NCBI GenBank assembly: GCA_030615865.1
Contig: JAUWYK010000040.1
Span: forward strand, 1 to 17,438
From: Dehalococcoidia bacterium
Lineage (GTDB): Bacteria; Chloroflexota; Dehalococcoidia; Dehalococcoidales; JAUWYK01
Direction: 5' to 3'
Length of the DNA: 17,438 nucleotides
Shown: positions 1-7,409 of the stretch, piece after piece
Numbering within the stretch: the first letter of the stretch is position 1
Layout: each line of letters starts with the position of its first letter
Translations under genes and position numbers: made by a program
Notes under the pieces: generated by a model
The model's database searches: none
What the model was told of the DNA's origin: nothing
What the model saw: only the letters and a program-made list of their open reading frames with translations

Positions 1-991
1 ACCCCAGCTTACCAGCTTCCTCTCTCACCAGGCGTCTTATTCTCTTGTGAATCTTAACAATGTCGTCTATATTTTCCCGCCCCGATAGCCAGTGAAAATA
101 ACCCTTATCCTCCACCCCACCAATTCTCTCCTTTTCATTTAATATATTCTCTACCCATTTGCGATGGCTCTTCTGCAAGACCTCCAGCACTTCTTTTAGG
201 TCGCTCACGAATGTGGAAGCCAGGCTCATCGTTGAGTAGGGTAGGGCATACTCATTAGCATTAAAAGCAATGGCTAACCCTCCCTCTTTATCCACTGCCT
301 GGAGCATCCTGAAATCGGTAATGCTATCACCCACCACCACCCACTTGGATAAGGGCTGGTCATATTTATCAGCAAACTTGTTTAAAGCAGCTACCTTACG
401 TTGTCCACCTACCGGCTTTACCTGCTTTATTACCATACCCAGATTGGTAGTTGGTAGCTTCTGCCAGAAGAATTGGTCTAAGCTTTGTTTAATCCGGTCG
501 TCATCGGCTACAGGGTGCATGGTTAGAATGTCTTCCTCAGCCTGGCGTAATAGTTCAGAGTCTTCTTGACATAAAGTTTGACGGAAGTTATCCAGAGGGA
601 ACGGTGTGCAGGCAACATTATGGGCATAGATACCTAATTTTTGGGTAATGTGAACGGCATATTGTTCATAACTGGTGCTGATACAAAACACTTTCCAGCC
701 GTTATACTGGAGCCAGGAGATGAGCTTATCAGCGCCACCGGTTAAGCTAGCTTTGCTAGCTAGATTGGCAATATCCTGTTCTGAGACATTATGGAGGACA
801 AGGAAGGGGACTATAAGCGCCAGGGTATCCCCCGGCTCATAGTCTTCCCTCTCTTCCAGTGTCAGCAGATCATCATAGCGGCTGATAACCTCAAAAATCC
901 TATCGCCATTGGGGAAGAGCTTCATTAGCTCATAGGCGTTATCTTGAGGTGATAATGGTCCCTCGAGGTCAAAACAGATAAAGTTTGCCAT
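1..991 (-). CDS. HAD-superfamily phosphatase-like protein, EhaR-like (C-terminus beyond window)
   Basis: An uninterrupted minus-strand frame runs from an ATG at 989-991 for 330 codons to the window edge, so the C-terminus is missing. The HAD core is visible. Motif I is FDLEGPL with D8, motif II is around S105-S107 (CISTSYEQ), motif III is around K189-K199, and motif IV is GDSITD at 221-226. HAD enzymes use the first motif I Asp as nucleophile and the second as acid/base. Here the second position is Glu10. From memory, the DxEGP...DNAYEL signature matches the protein called energy-converting hydrogenase A subunit R (EhaR) in methanogens. No hydrogenase genes lie nearby, so that name should not be taken as function, and the substrate is unknown. 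The ribosome-binding site is weak. It is separated from the upstream formyltransferase gene by a hairpin-rich repeat and may be transcribed separately. HAD assignment is confident; the EhaR relation is moderate. Confidence 0.8.
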   Translation of the reverse strand, partial: MANFICFDLEGPLSPQDNAYELMKLFPNGDRIFEVISRYDDLLTLEEREDYEPGDTLALIVPFLVLHNVSEQDIANLASKASLTGGADKLISWLQYNGWKVFCISTSYEQYAVHITQKLGIYAHNVACTPFPLDNFRQTLCQEDSELLRQAEEDILTMHPVADDDRIKQSLDQFFWQKLPTTNLGMVIKQVKPVGGQRKVAALNKFADKYDQPLSKWVVVGDSITDFRMLQAVDKEGGLAIAFNANEYALPYSTMSLASTFVSDLKEVLEVLQKSHRKWVENILNEKERIGGVEDKGYFHWLSGRENIDDIVKIHKRIRRLVREEAGKLG

Positions 992-1014
992 TAGTTGTTA
1001 ACCTACCCCCTTTA

Positions 1015-1148
1015 TCCCCTTCCCTTTATAATAAGGGAGGGGGAATTAATATGTATAAGAGAGGCTTCGCCTCTCTTTGACTCTCCCTGTAATATCTATG
1101 TCTTCAAAGGAGAGGGAGAAGCGTGGTTTTGAGGGGGCGAAGCCCCTT
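1015..1148. repeat. Hairpin-rich intergenic repeat, copy A
   Basis: The 191-nt gap between two minus-strand genes holds three inverted repeats. The first has arms TCCCCTTCCCTT (1015-1026) and AAGGGAGGGGGA (1033-1044). The second has 9-bp arms AAGAGAGGC (1057-1065) and GCCTCTCTT (1069-1077) around a TTC loop. The third is GGGGC-GAA-GCCCC (1134-1146). The right arm AAGGGAGGGGGA occurs exactly in copy B at 8671-8682, so both belong to one REP-like or MITE-like family. The hairpins may stop transcription downstream of the formyltransferase gene, but none has a good U-tract on the minus strand, so a terminator is not firmly called. Confidence 0.6.
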
Positions 1149-1182
1149 CTACCTTCCCTTGGTAAACAGTTCATAAGGTTCA

Positions 1183-2019
1183 CTACAAAATTGCTCTTGC
1201 CACCAGTTTGTTTATCTCGTTGGTCAGATTATACCCGATAATAGGGTTTCCCGCAGCATCAACCACCGTTTTCTCTTTACCTATCTTAATCTTACCCTGA
1301 CTAAAAGCTTTTAGGGTAGCTATTATCAGCGGAAATTCTCTCGCCAGCCCATGTTTGCGGATGAGCTTAAACAGGCGATTATTTTCACCCTGCTCTTTCT
1401 TAATCTCGCTGACGGCCTGTTTTTCTATTTCCTGCCAGTACCTATCAAATGGCTCACCTCTAATCGGGAAGGTGCAATAGGTTACCGGCGGTCCCTTGTC
1501 CAGCTCTGGGGTTACCAGGTGCATCATTACCCCTGTTTCCTCAGCCTTGCTGTCAATCAGCTGCCAGATTACCTCCTGCCAGGTTCCGCTAGGTCCGCCG
1601 GGAACCGCCGGGTGAAGGTTAATCATATTGTACCTCTGGCACATCTCGGCACCAACGATAAGCATATAACCAGCCAGCACACACAGGTCAGGATGAAAGC
1701 CCTGCAGCCGATTCATTACCTCTCGGTCATAATCAAGCCTCCATGATGGCAGGGCTCCTGCCTGCTCGGTGACAGGAGTGCCTCTCCTGGCTTTAAAGTT
1801 TTGGTAGGAAAAGTAAATAAGCGGTATATGATAGCTTTCAACCAGTTTGAAAAATAAATCGCTCTCTTCTGATTCATCTGGCTCACGGCTACTGAAAACA
1901 AAGGCTATCTCAGCCCTAATCTCACCCAGCTTGATAGCGCTCTGTGCTGCCTTTAGCAGGTCTCTGGCAGCTTTATCTCTGCCTGTAGAAAACCAGCCAA
2001 TTTTATACATTACTGCCAT
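1183..2019 (-). CDS. Formyltransferase-fold protein (GART/PurN-like, atypical)
   Basis: The 278-residue protein has the hydrolase/transferase half of the 10-formyltetrahydrofolate-dependent formyltransferase fold. LAGYMLIVG is at 115-123, NLHP has the catalytic-type N134 and H136, and PELDKGP has D174. These correspond to N106, H108 and D144 of E. coli PurN. The N-terminus reads GWFSTGRDKAARDLL, without the GNGSN phosphate-binding motif that PurN uses for its ribonucleotide substrate. A roughly 80-residue C-terminal extension is also unlike PurN. I infer formyl transfer or deformylation on a different substrate, not GAR. The start lies 3 nt after the stop of the PHP gene, and no strong ribosome-binding site is visible. 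Met4 at 2010 is an alternative start. It is the last gene of the dprA-efp run. Fold assignment is good; the reaction is unknown. Confidence 0.8.
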   Translation of the reverse strand: MAVMYKIGWFSTGRDKAARDLLKAAQSAIKLGEIRAEIAFVFSSREPDESEESDLFFKLVESYHIPLIYFSYQNFKARRGTPVTEQAGALPSWRLDYDREVMNRLQGFHPDLCVLAGYMLIVGAEMCQRYNMINLHPAVPGGPSGTWQEVIWQLIDSKAEETGVMMHLVTPELDKGPPVTYCTFPIRGEPFDRYWQEIEKQAVSEIKKEQGENNRLFKLIRKHGLAREFPLIIATLKAFSQGKIKIGKEKTVVDAAGNPIIGYNLTNEINKLVARAIL

Positions 2020-2022
2020 CCG

Positions 2023-2667
2023 TTAGAACTGCTTTTTTAGTTTTGCCCAGGAGCTACTGAAATGAACTAAGGGGTTTGACTTATGTCCAAAAACCTTGCC
2101 CTTTGCCAGAGCCTGAAGAAAGTCATCCTTGCCATTGAATTCGGGCATCTCTATATAGGCATTGCCTATCTCGTTAGGGGTATGGGCATCACTGCCGGCA
2201 CTCTTGGGGATGCCGTATTTCTCGGCAAAGACTTGAGCCTTGGTTGAAGCTCCGGGGAGAAGGCTCCGTGAGTTAAATACCTCTATAACATCAATTTGCT
2301 CCGCCAGTTCTTCTAGCATCTTGTTATTTAGAGCTGATTGCCTGAGCCTGTCGCAGGGGTGCGGTATGCACACCAGGCCACCTTGAGCCTTGATTCGTGA
2401 TATTGTTTGTTCAACAGACAGACCGCTGGGTATGGTCTCTTTAAGAAACATGCCCATAATCTCACCATCTGGAGTCAAGATTTCCTCAGCCACAACTACG
2501 GCGAAGGGGGCAATATCCTGCATCTTTAATGCACCCTCAGCAGTACCATGGTCAGCTACGGCAATGCAGTTTATCCCCGTTTCCAGGCAGCGGCTAATAA
2601 CTCGTTCTAAAGGCATACTGCAGTCCATTGAATATTCGGTATGAATATGGAGGTCGGCTTTCAGCAA
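2023..2667 (-). CDS. PHP-domain metal-dependent phosphoesterase
   Basis: This 214-residue protein belongs to the polymerase and histidinol phosphatase (PHP) superfamily, cytosolic metal-dependent phosphoesterases. The metal ligands are visible in order: H7-x-H9, D15, the DH pair D39-H40, E61/E62, H103 (IPHPCDR), E129 (IEVFNSR) and the terminal SDAH at 159-162. The length fits a minimal stand-alone PHP domain, as in TrpH/RNase AM-type nucleases or exopolyphosphatase-like members, but nothing here fixes the substrate. The start codon is TTG at 2665-2667. A later start would remove the essential HxH motif, so the TTG is very likely real. It follows the efp stop by 5 nt and precedes the formyltransferase by 3 nt, so translational coupling in one operon is likely. 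Confidence 0.88.
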   Translation of the reverse strand: MLKADLHIHTEYSMDCSMPLERVISRCLETGINCIAVADHGTAEGALKMQDIAPFAVVVAEEILTPDGEIMGMFLKETIPSGLSVEQTISRIKAQGGLVCIPHPCDRLRQSALNNKMLEELAEQIDVIEVFNSRSLLPGASTKAQVFAEKYGIPKSAGSDAHTPNEIGNAYIEMPEFNGKDDFLQALAKGKVFGHKSNPLVHFSSSWAKLKKQF

Positions 2668-2672
2668 TTATC

Positions 2673-3233
2673 TTAACTAGCCCTCTCTAGGTACTCACCA
2701 GTGCGAGTATCAACCTTGATAACATCCCCGTTGTTAATAAATAGGGGGACTTGAATAGTAATGCCGGTCTCCAGTTTAGCTGGTTTGTTGCCGGCGGTAG
2801 CTGTATTCCCTTTGAAACCAGGGCCGGTATCAATTACCTGAAGCTCAACAGCAACGGGAAGCTCCACACCTACCAGCTCACCCTTGTAGCTTGAGACCTC
2901 TACTGACATGCCTTCTTTTAAATAGTTAATGGCATCACCTAGTTGACTGAGGCTAACCGGTATCTGCTCGTAATTCTCCTCATCCATAAGGTAATACAAA
3001 CTGCCATCGTTATAAAGGTATTGCATACGGCGATAGTCGAGCCGTGCCCGCACAAACTTCTCACTGGACTGAAAGGTTCGCTCAGTAGTATGACCGCCAC
3101 GGATGTCACGAAGTCTGAGGCGGACCTGAGCACTACCGCGCCCTATTTTAATATGCTGGTAGTCAAGAACTTGATACAGCTTACCTTCCAGTTCAATGGT
3201 AATCCCCTTCCTTAGTTCAGTGCTACCTATCAT
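2673..3233 (-). CDS. efp: Translation elongation factor P
   Basis: The 186-residue length and three-domain layout are normal for EF-P, which binds between the P and E sites of the ribosome and relieves stalling at polyproline stretches. The KOW-like domain covers about 1-65, the first OB domain about 68-125, and the second OB domain about 130-186, with the typical GPGFKGNTA and GDVIKVDTRTGEYLER signatures. The tip loop of domain I reads KIGRGSAQV, with Arg32 where many bacteria carry a modifiable Lys (PGKG). Arg at this position is the rhamnosylated residue in EarP-type EF-Ps of some Proteobacteria; whether it is modified here cannot be seen. The start ATG is 18 nt after the peptidase stop. 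Co-occurrence with a Xaa-Pro peptidase gene is common in bacteria. Confidence 0.97.
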   Translation of the reverse strand: MIGSTELRKGITIELEGKLYQVLDYQHIKIGRGSAQVRLRLRDIRGGHTTERTFQSSEKFVRARLDYRRMQYLYNDGSLYYLMDEENYEQIPVSLSQLGDAINYLKEGMSVEVSSYKGELVGVELPVAVELQVIDTGPGFKGNTATAGNKPAKLETGITIQVPLFINNGDVIKVDTRTGEYLERAS

Positions 3234-3251
3234 GTTAAACCCCGATATTGT

Positions 3252-4322
3252 TTATTTCTTGGCTGTTGACAGCACCCTGGCTTTACCGTCTTCCATTACT
3301 ACTATATCCTCAATCCTTACCCCTCCCCAACCGGTAAGATAAATACCGGGCTCAATAGTAAATACCATGCCTGAGGTAAGCAGTTCGGCTGAGCCTGGAC
3401 CGAGACGTGGCTGCTCGTGTGGTGCCAGTCCTATGCCGTGACCTAAACCATGTCCGAAGGCTTCGCCATAGCCCGCCTGTTCAATAACTACCCTGGCTAA
3501 ACTGTCGGCATGTTCACCGGTCATACCCTCCTTAATTCCATCCATTGCCGCTTGCTGCGCGCCAAGAACGGTATCATATACCTTGTTGAAGGTATCATCA
3601 GTATTACCAAGGCACATAGTGCGGCTCAGGTCACTGGAGTAACCTCCAAATCTGGCGCCAATATCAATTACTATCGGCTCGCCGGAATGGATGACACGAG
3701 ACGAGGGTTTAGCGTGGGGCAGGGCAGAATTAGGACCTGAGGCAACAATAATATCGAAGGGTATAGTCTCGCTGCCATTCTCACGCAGGAATCTCTCTAT
3801 CTCCCAAGCCACTTCCTTTTCGCTGAGACCAATGTTAATCCTATCCTCAATATGTTGAAATGCGTTATCAGTTATTTCTACTGCTCTGGTAATAAGCTCA
3901 ATTTCCTCGGGCTCTTTTATCACCCGGAGAGATTCTACCAGTCCATCTACAGGAACAAGCCCGAGCAGGGCTCGGCAGCTATCTAGTATATCGGTTAACT
4001 GTCGGTACATGACAAAGGTAATATGTCCTGCTTCAAATCCCAGCCTCTTTAGGTTTAACTCAGCTACCAGCCGGGGAAACCAGTCTTCCATATCGCCAGT
4101 TGTCTGGAAAATCTGGTAGTCAGGGGCTTGCACCTTGGCTTGCTCTATGTAGCGAAAATCAGTGGCTAAAATTATATTTTGGGATGTAATCAACAAAAAA
4201 CCTGATGAGCCATCAAAGCCGGAAAGGTAGTACCTATTCTCCGGTTGAGAGATAAAGATGCCGTCAACCTCCCTTTCAGCTAGCCCTTGGCGTAACTTTT
4301 GTAGTCTATTGTCTATCTTCAT
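3252..4322 (-). CDS. pepP: Xaa-Pro aminopeptidase/dipeptidase, M24B family
   Basis: The 356-residue protein has an N-terminal creatinase-like domain (about 1-130) and a C-terminal pita-bread metallopeptidase domain (about 138-350). All five dimetal ligands of the M24 family are present: D220 (VIDIGA), D231 (SSDLSRT), H295 in GHGLGHGIGL, E324 (TIEPGIY) and E338 (VRIEDIV). H203 in PHAKPSS is the usual additional active-site histidine. The enzyme should remove N-terminal residues preceding proline, or split Xaa-Pro dipeptides. The length matches short PepP/PepQ-type enzymes of Gram-positives and Chloroflexota, and the choice between aminopeptidase and prolidase is not certain from sequence. The ATG start overlaps the end of the recombinase gene by 17 nt, which points to translational coupling. 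No signal peptide is seen, so it is cytosolic. Confidence 0.93.
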   Translation of the reverse strand: MKIDNRLQKLRQGLAEREVDGIFISQPENRYYLSGFDGSSGFLLITSQNIILATDFRYIEQAKVQAPDYQIFQTTGDMEDWFPRLVAELNLKRLGFEAGHITFVMYRQLTDILDSCRALLGLVPVDGLVESLRVIKEPEEIELITRAVEITDNAFQHIEDRINIGLSEKEVAWEIERFLRENGSETIPFDIIVASGPNSALPHAKPSSRVIHSGEPIVIDIGARFGGYSSDLSRTMCLGNTDDTFNKVYDTVLGAQQAAMDGIKEGMTGEHADSLARVVIEQAGYGEAFGHGLGHGIGLAPHEQPRLGPGSAELLTSGMVFTIEPGIYLTGWGGVRIEDIVVMEDGKARVLSTAKK

Positions 4323-5229
4323 TTTCGTTACCTTTTCTGCGTGCCATCGGGTGAGCCGATAGATATACCCTTTTCGCCTGGCTTTTAGTTACATGGGTAT
4401 AAATCTGAGTTGACGATAGGTTGGCATGCCCTAAAAGCTCCTGGACTACTCTTAAATCAGCCCCGCCATCAAGGAGGTGTGTGGCGAAGGTATGACGCAA
4501 CAGATGGGGGTGAACCCTCTTGTCTATGCCAGCTACCTTAGCATATTTCTCTAGCCTTCTCTGGACGTCCCGTTCTGAAAGGCGCCCCCCACCCTTGTTC
4601 AGGAAAAGAACATTGCTTCCTTTCTTGTCGCCCAGAAGCTTGGGTCTGCCCTGGCTAAGATACGCATTTATCGCCCTGGCTGCCGGCTCACCCATTAGAA
4701 CTACCCGCTCCTTAGACCCCTTCCCCCAGACGCGAATTTCATTGGTATCAAGGTCAATCTGCTCCAGGTTTAGCTGCGCCAGCTCACTTACTCTGAGCCC
4801 GGAGGCATAAAGTAGTTCTAGTAAGGCTCGGTCGCGCTGCCCCTGGGGTTTAGATAAATCAGGGGCTTCCAGAAGTCGTTCTACCTCTTCTATGGTAAGA
4901 AATGAGGGCAAACGCTTATCTAGTTTGGGTGAAGAGGTAGTGGCTACCGGGCTGGTGGGCACTATTCCCTCTCGTAGTAAGTAGCGATAGAAGGAGCGAA
5001 TAGCCGATAGCTTACGGGCAATGCTTGCCTTGACAAAGCCCTTTTCCATAAGATGGGATAGATAATCACGCACAACATGCCTGTCTACTTCTTTCAGCGA
5101 ACTAACCCCTTTAGCTCTAAGGAAGTTGAAGAAGTGCAGCAAATCAGTAGTGTAGTTGCGCACCGTATAGGGCGAAACATTCCGCTCCGCCTCAAGGTAG
5201 TTTATATATCTATTAAATATCTCTTGCAT
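4306..5229 (-). CDS. xerC: Site-specific tyrosine recombinase XerC/XerD
   Basis: The 307-residue tyrosine recombinase has an N-terminal SAM-like core-binding domain (about 1-88) and a catalytic domain (about 105-295). The catalytic set is complete: R146 (SGLRVSEL), K170 (WGKGSKER), H242 and R245 (HPHLLRHTFATHLL), H268 (LGHANLSSTQ) and nucleophile Y277 (IYTHV). Length and motifs match chromosomal Xer recombinases that resolve chromosome dimers at dif, rather than phage integrases. XerC and XerD cannot be told apart here. It starts 4 nt after topA, and its Shine-Dalgarno AGGA lies in the last codons of topA. Clustering with topA and dprA is a common housekeeping arrangement and argues against a mobile-element origin. 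Confidence 0.93.
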   Translation of the reverse strand: MQEIFNRYINYLEAERNVSPYTVRNYTTDLLHFFNFLRAKGVSSLKEVDRHVVRDYLSHLMEKGFVKASIARKLSAIRSFYRYLLREGIVPTSPVATTSSPKLDKRLPSFLTIEEVERLLEAPDLSKPQGQRDRALLELLYASGLRVSELAQLNLEQIDLDTNEIRVWGKGSKERVVLMGEPAARAINAYLSQGRPKLLGDKKGSNVLFLNKGGGRLSERDVQRRLEKYAKVAGIDKRVHPHLLRHTFATHLLDGGADLRVVQELLGHANLSSTQIYTHVTKSQAKRVYLSAHPMARRKGNENEDRQ

Positions 5230-5233
5230 AGAG

Positions 5234-7345
5234 CTAGTCCTGCTGGAGCTTACCTTTATACTCGCACTTAGTGCACTTAGCCCATTTTAATCTATATTGG
5301 GTGAGGAGTCCACCGCACTTGGGGCAGGGCTGGGGGAGGGGTTTGAAATTGGTGGCGAAGTGGCAATCTGGATAATTACTGCAGCCATAAAAGACGCGCT
5401 TCTTTTTAGTTAGCCTCTCCACCAGCTCACTGCCACACTCCGGACAGCTAACGCCGGTCTTAATCTGAAAGGACTTGGTATATTTGCACTCAGGGTAACC
5501 GCTACAGGCTAAAAACTTCCCGTAACGCCCGGTTTTGATTACCATTGGCTTACCGCACTCAGGGCAGATTTCCTCGGTTACTTCGTCGGCTAGCTTCACC
5601 TTTTCCATAAGCAAAGAGGCATTCTGAAGGCTCTGCTCAAAAGGTACATAAAAATCCTGGATGACATGCACCCAATCCTTATTCTCCTGGGCTATTTCAT
5701 CTAATTCCTCTTCCATATGAGCGGTAAACTCAATGTCAACGATGTCAGGGAAATATTTGCCGAGTAAGTCATTAACCACGACGCCTAGCTCTGTAGGCTG
5801 AAAGCCGCTGTTAGCCTTGGTAACATAACCACGCTCCTGAATTGTAGATAAGATTGGGGCATAGGTGCTGGGGCGTCCAATACCTTGTTGCTCTAACATC
5901 TTAATCAATGTGGCTTCAGTAAAACGGGGTGGTGGTTGGGTAAAATGCTGCTCAGGGAAAAGCCCTAAAAGCTTAAGTTCATCGTCTTTTTCTAACTGGG
6001 GGAGCGACGAGCTTTTCTTTTCTTCTTCTTCGTCTTTACTCTCAGTGTAAAGAATGGTAAATCCGGGAAAGGTGAGAACGGAGCTGGAAGTTCTTAATAG
6101 ATAATTGGCTTTAGAACCCGGGCATTTGGCTTGAATGTCAACAGTAGTATTATCAAAAGACGCTGCTGACATCTGGCTAGCCACCATTCGTTTCCAGATG
6201 AGCTCATAAAGCCTGAACTGGGTGGTAGTAAGGTATGGTTTAATCAGAGACGGCTGTCGCCAGATTTTGGTCGGGCGGATAGCTTCGTGGGCTTCTTGTG
6301 CCCCCTTCACAATTCTGGTGAAGGAGCGGGCATGCGGCGGGATAAATTGAGAGCCATACTTACTGGCAATAAACTCTCTAGCTTCAACTACGGCTGAGTG
6401 GGCTACTCGGGTGGAGTCGGTACGCATATAGGTAATAAGCCCTACCCTTCCCTCATCGCCTACGGGTAGACCTTCGTAGAGCTGTTGAGCAATACGCATA
6501 GTATAGCTGGCAGTGAAGTGGAGCTTGCGCCAGGCTTCCTGCTGTAAGGTGCTGGTTATGAATGGTGGCGCTGGCTGGCGAGTTAGTTTTTTGGTTTTTA
6601 CTTTGATGACACTGTAGTTTGCTTGTTCAAGTTCGTCACTAATCTCTGTCGCTTCTTCCTGGCTATGAATCTCTAGCTTGGTGCCATCAGTAAGACCAAT
6701 TAGCATGGCTCGGAAGGCTACTGCCTCAGCGGTGGCTTTTTTAGCTAGCTCAGCCTCAATCGTCCAGTATTCTACCGGAATGAATTTCTCAATCTCCCGC
6801 TCGCGGTCAACAATAATCCTTAATGCCACCGACTGAACCCTGCCTGCTGACAGACCTCTTCTTACTTTCCTCCAAAGTAGCGGGCTAATCTTATAGCCTA
6901 CCAATCTATCCAGGACGCGCCGTGCTTGCTGGGCATTGACCAGTTGCATATCTATAGACCGGGGATGGTTGAAGGCATACTTAATCGCCTTTTCGGTTAT
7001 TTCGTGAAAGACGACACGGCGGTAGGGCTTCCGGTTAGTTTTTGTCACTATCATTAGGTGCCAGGAGATGGCTTCTCCCTCACGGTCTGGGTCGGTGGCT
7101 AGATATACCGTGGATGCAGTTTTAGCTGCTTGCCTAAGCTCCAGCACCACCTTCTTTTTCTCCTTTGGCACCACATATTGAGGGGCAAAGCCGCTGTCTA
7201 TATCAACTCCTAGTCGGCTCCTGGGCAGGTCTCTGATATGACCCATCGACGCCTTGAGGCTGTAGCCTTTACCTAGAAACTTGCCCAGCGTTCTAGCCTT
7301 AGCCGGTGACTCAACTATAACCAATTTTTTCTTCTCGGTTGACAT
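5234..7345 (-). CDS. topA: DNA topoisomerase I (type IA)
   Basis: The 703-residue protein relaxes negative supercoils through a 5'-phosphotyrosyl intermediate. A TOPRIM domain begins at residue 7 (VIVESPAKA, E12), with acidic residues D85, D87 and E89 in TDPDREGE. The active-site tyrosine is Y306 in GLITYMRTDSTR. The catalytic body runs to about 585 and contains GIGRPSTYAPI. The C-terminus carries three zinc fingers: C594/C597/C614/C620, C634/C637/C655/C661 and C674/C677/C691/C694. The last is compact and ends 9 residues before the stop. An acidic, Ser-rich patch near 435-452 is probably a surface loop. The length is typical of bacterial topoisomerase I. It lies 64 nt downstream of dprA if that gene ends at 7410, and heads the tightest part of the operon. 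Confidence 0.97.
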   Translation of the reverse strand: MSTEKKKLVIVESPAKARTLGKFLGKGYSLKASMGHIRDLPRSRLGVDIDSGFAPQYVVPKEKKKVVLELRQAAKTASTVYLATDPDREGEAISWHLMIVTKTNRKPYRRVVFHEITEKAIKYAFNHPRSIDMQLVNAQQARRVLDRLVGYKISPLLWRKVRRGLSAGRVQSVALRIIVDREREIEKFIPVEYWTIEAELAKKATAEAVAFRAMLIGLTDGTKLEIHSQEEATEISDELEQANYSVIKVKTKKLTRQPAPPFITSTLQQEAWRKLHFTASYTMRIAQQLYEGLPVGDEGRVGLITYMRTDSTRVAHSAVVEAREFIASKYGSQFIPPHARSFTRIVKGAQEAHEAIRPTKIWRQPSLIKPYLTTTQFRLYELIWKRMVASQMSAASFDNTTVDIQAKCPGSKANYLLRTSSSVLTFPGFTILYTESKDEEEEKKSSSLPQLEKDDELKLLGLFPEQHFTQPPPRFTEATLIKMLEQQGIGRPSTYAPILSTIQERGYVTKANSGFQPTELGVVVNDLLGKYFPDIVDIEFTAHMEEELDEIAQENKDWVHVIQDFYVPFEQSLQNASLLMEKVKLADEVTEEICPECGKPMVIKTGRYGKFLACSGYPECKYTKSFQIKTGVSCPECGSELVERLTKKKRVFYGCSNYPDCHFATNFKPLPQPCPKCGGLLTQYRLKWAKCTKCEYKGKLQQD

Positions 7346-7409
7346 AACTCTAAAAACGAATCAAAGCTAATCAGATAGGAATCGTTTCCCTATTTTTTTA
7401 ATATAGTAT

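Noticed and set aside
4306..5229. Recombinase as evidence of a mobile element
   Set aside because: Embedded in a housekeeping operon with Xer-like size and motifs; no att repeats or cargo genes nearby.
7370..7398. Imperfect hairpin followed by seven T residues between dprA and topA
   Set aside because: The T-run is on the + strand, where no gene ends; on the coding strand it precedes the stem, and the pairing has bulges.
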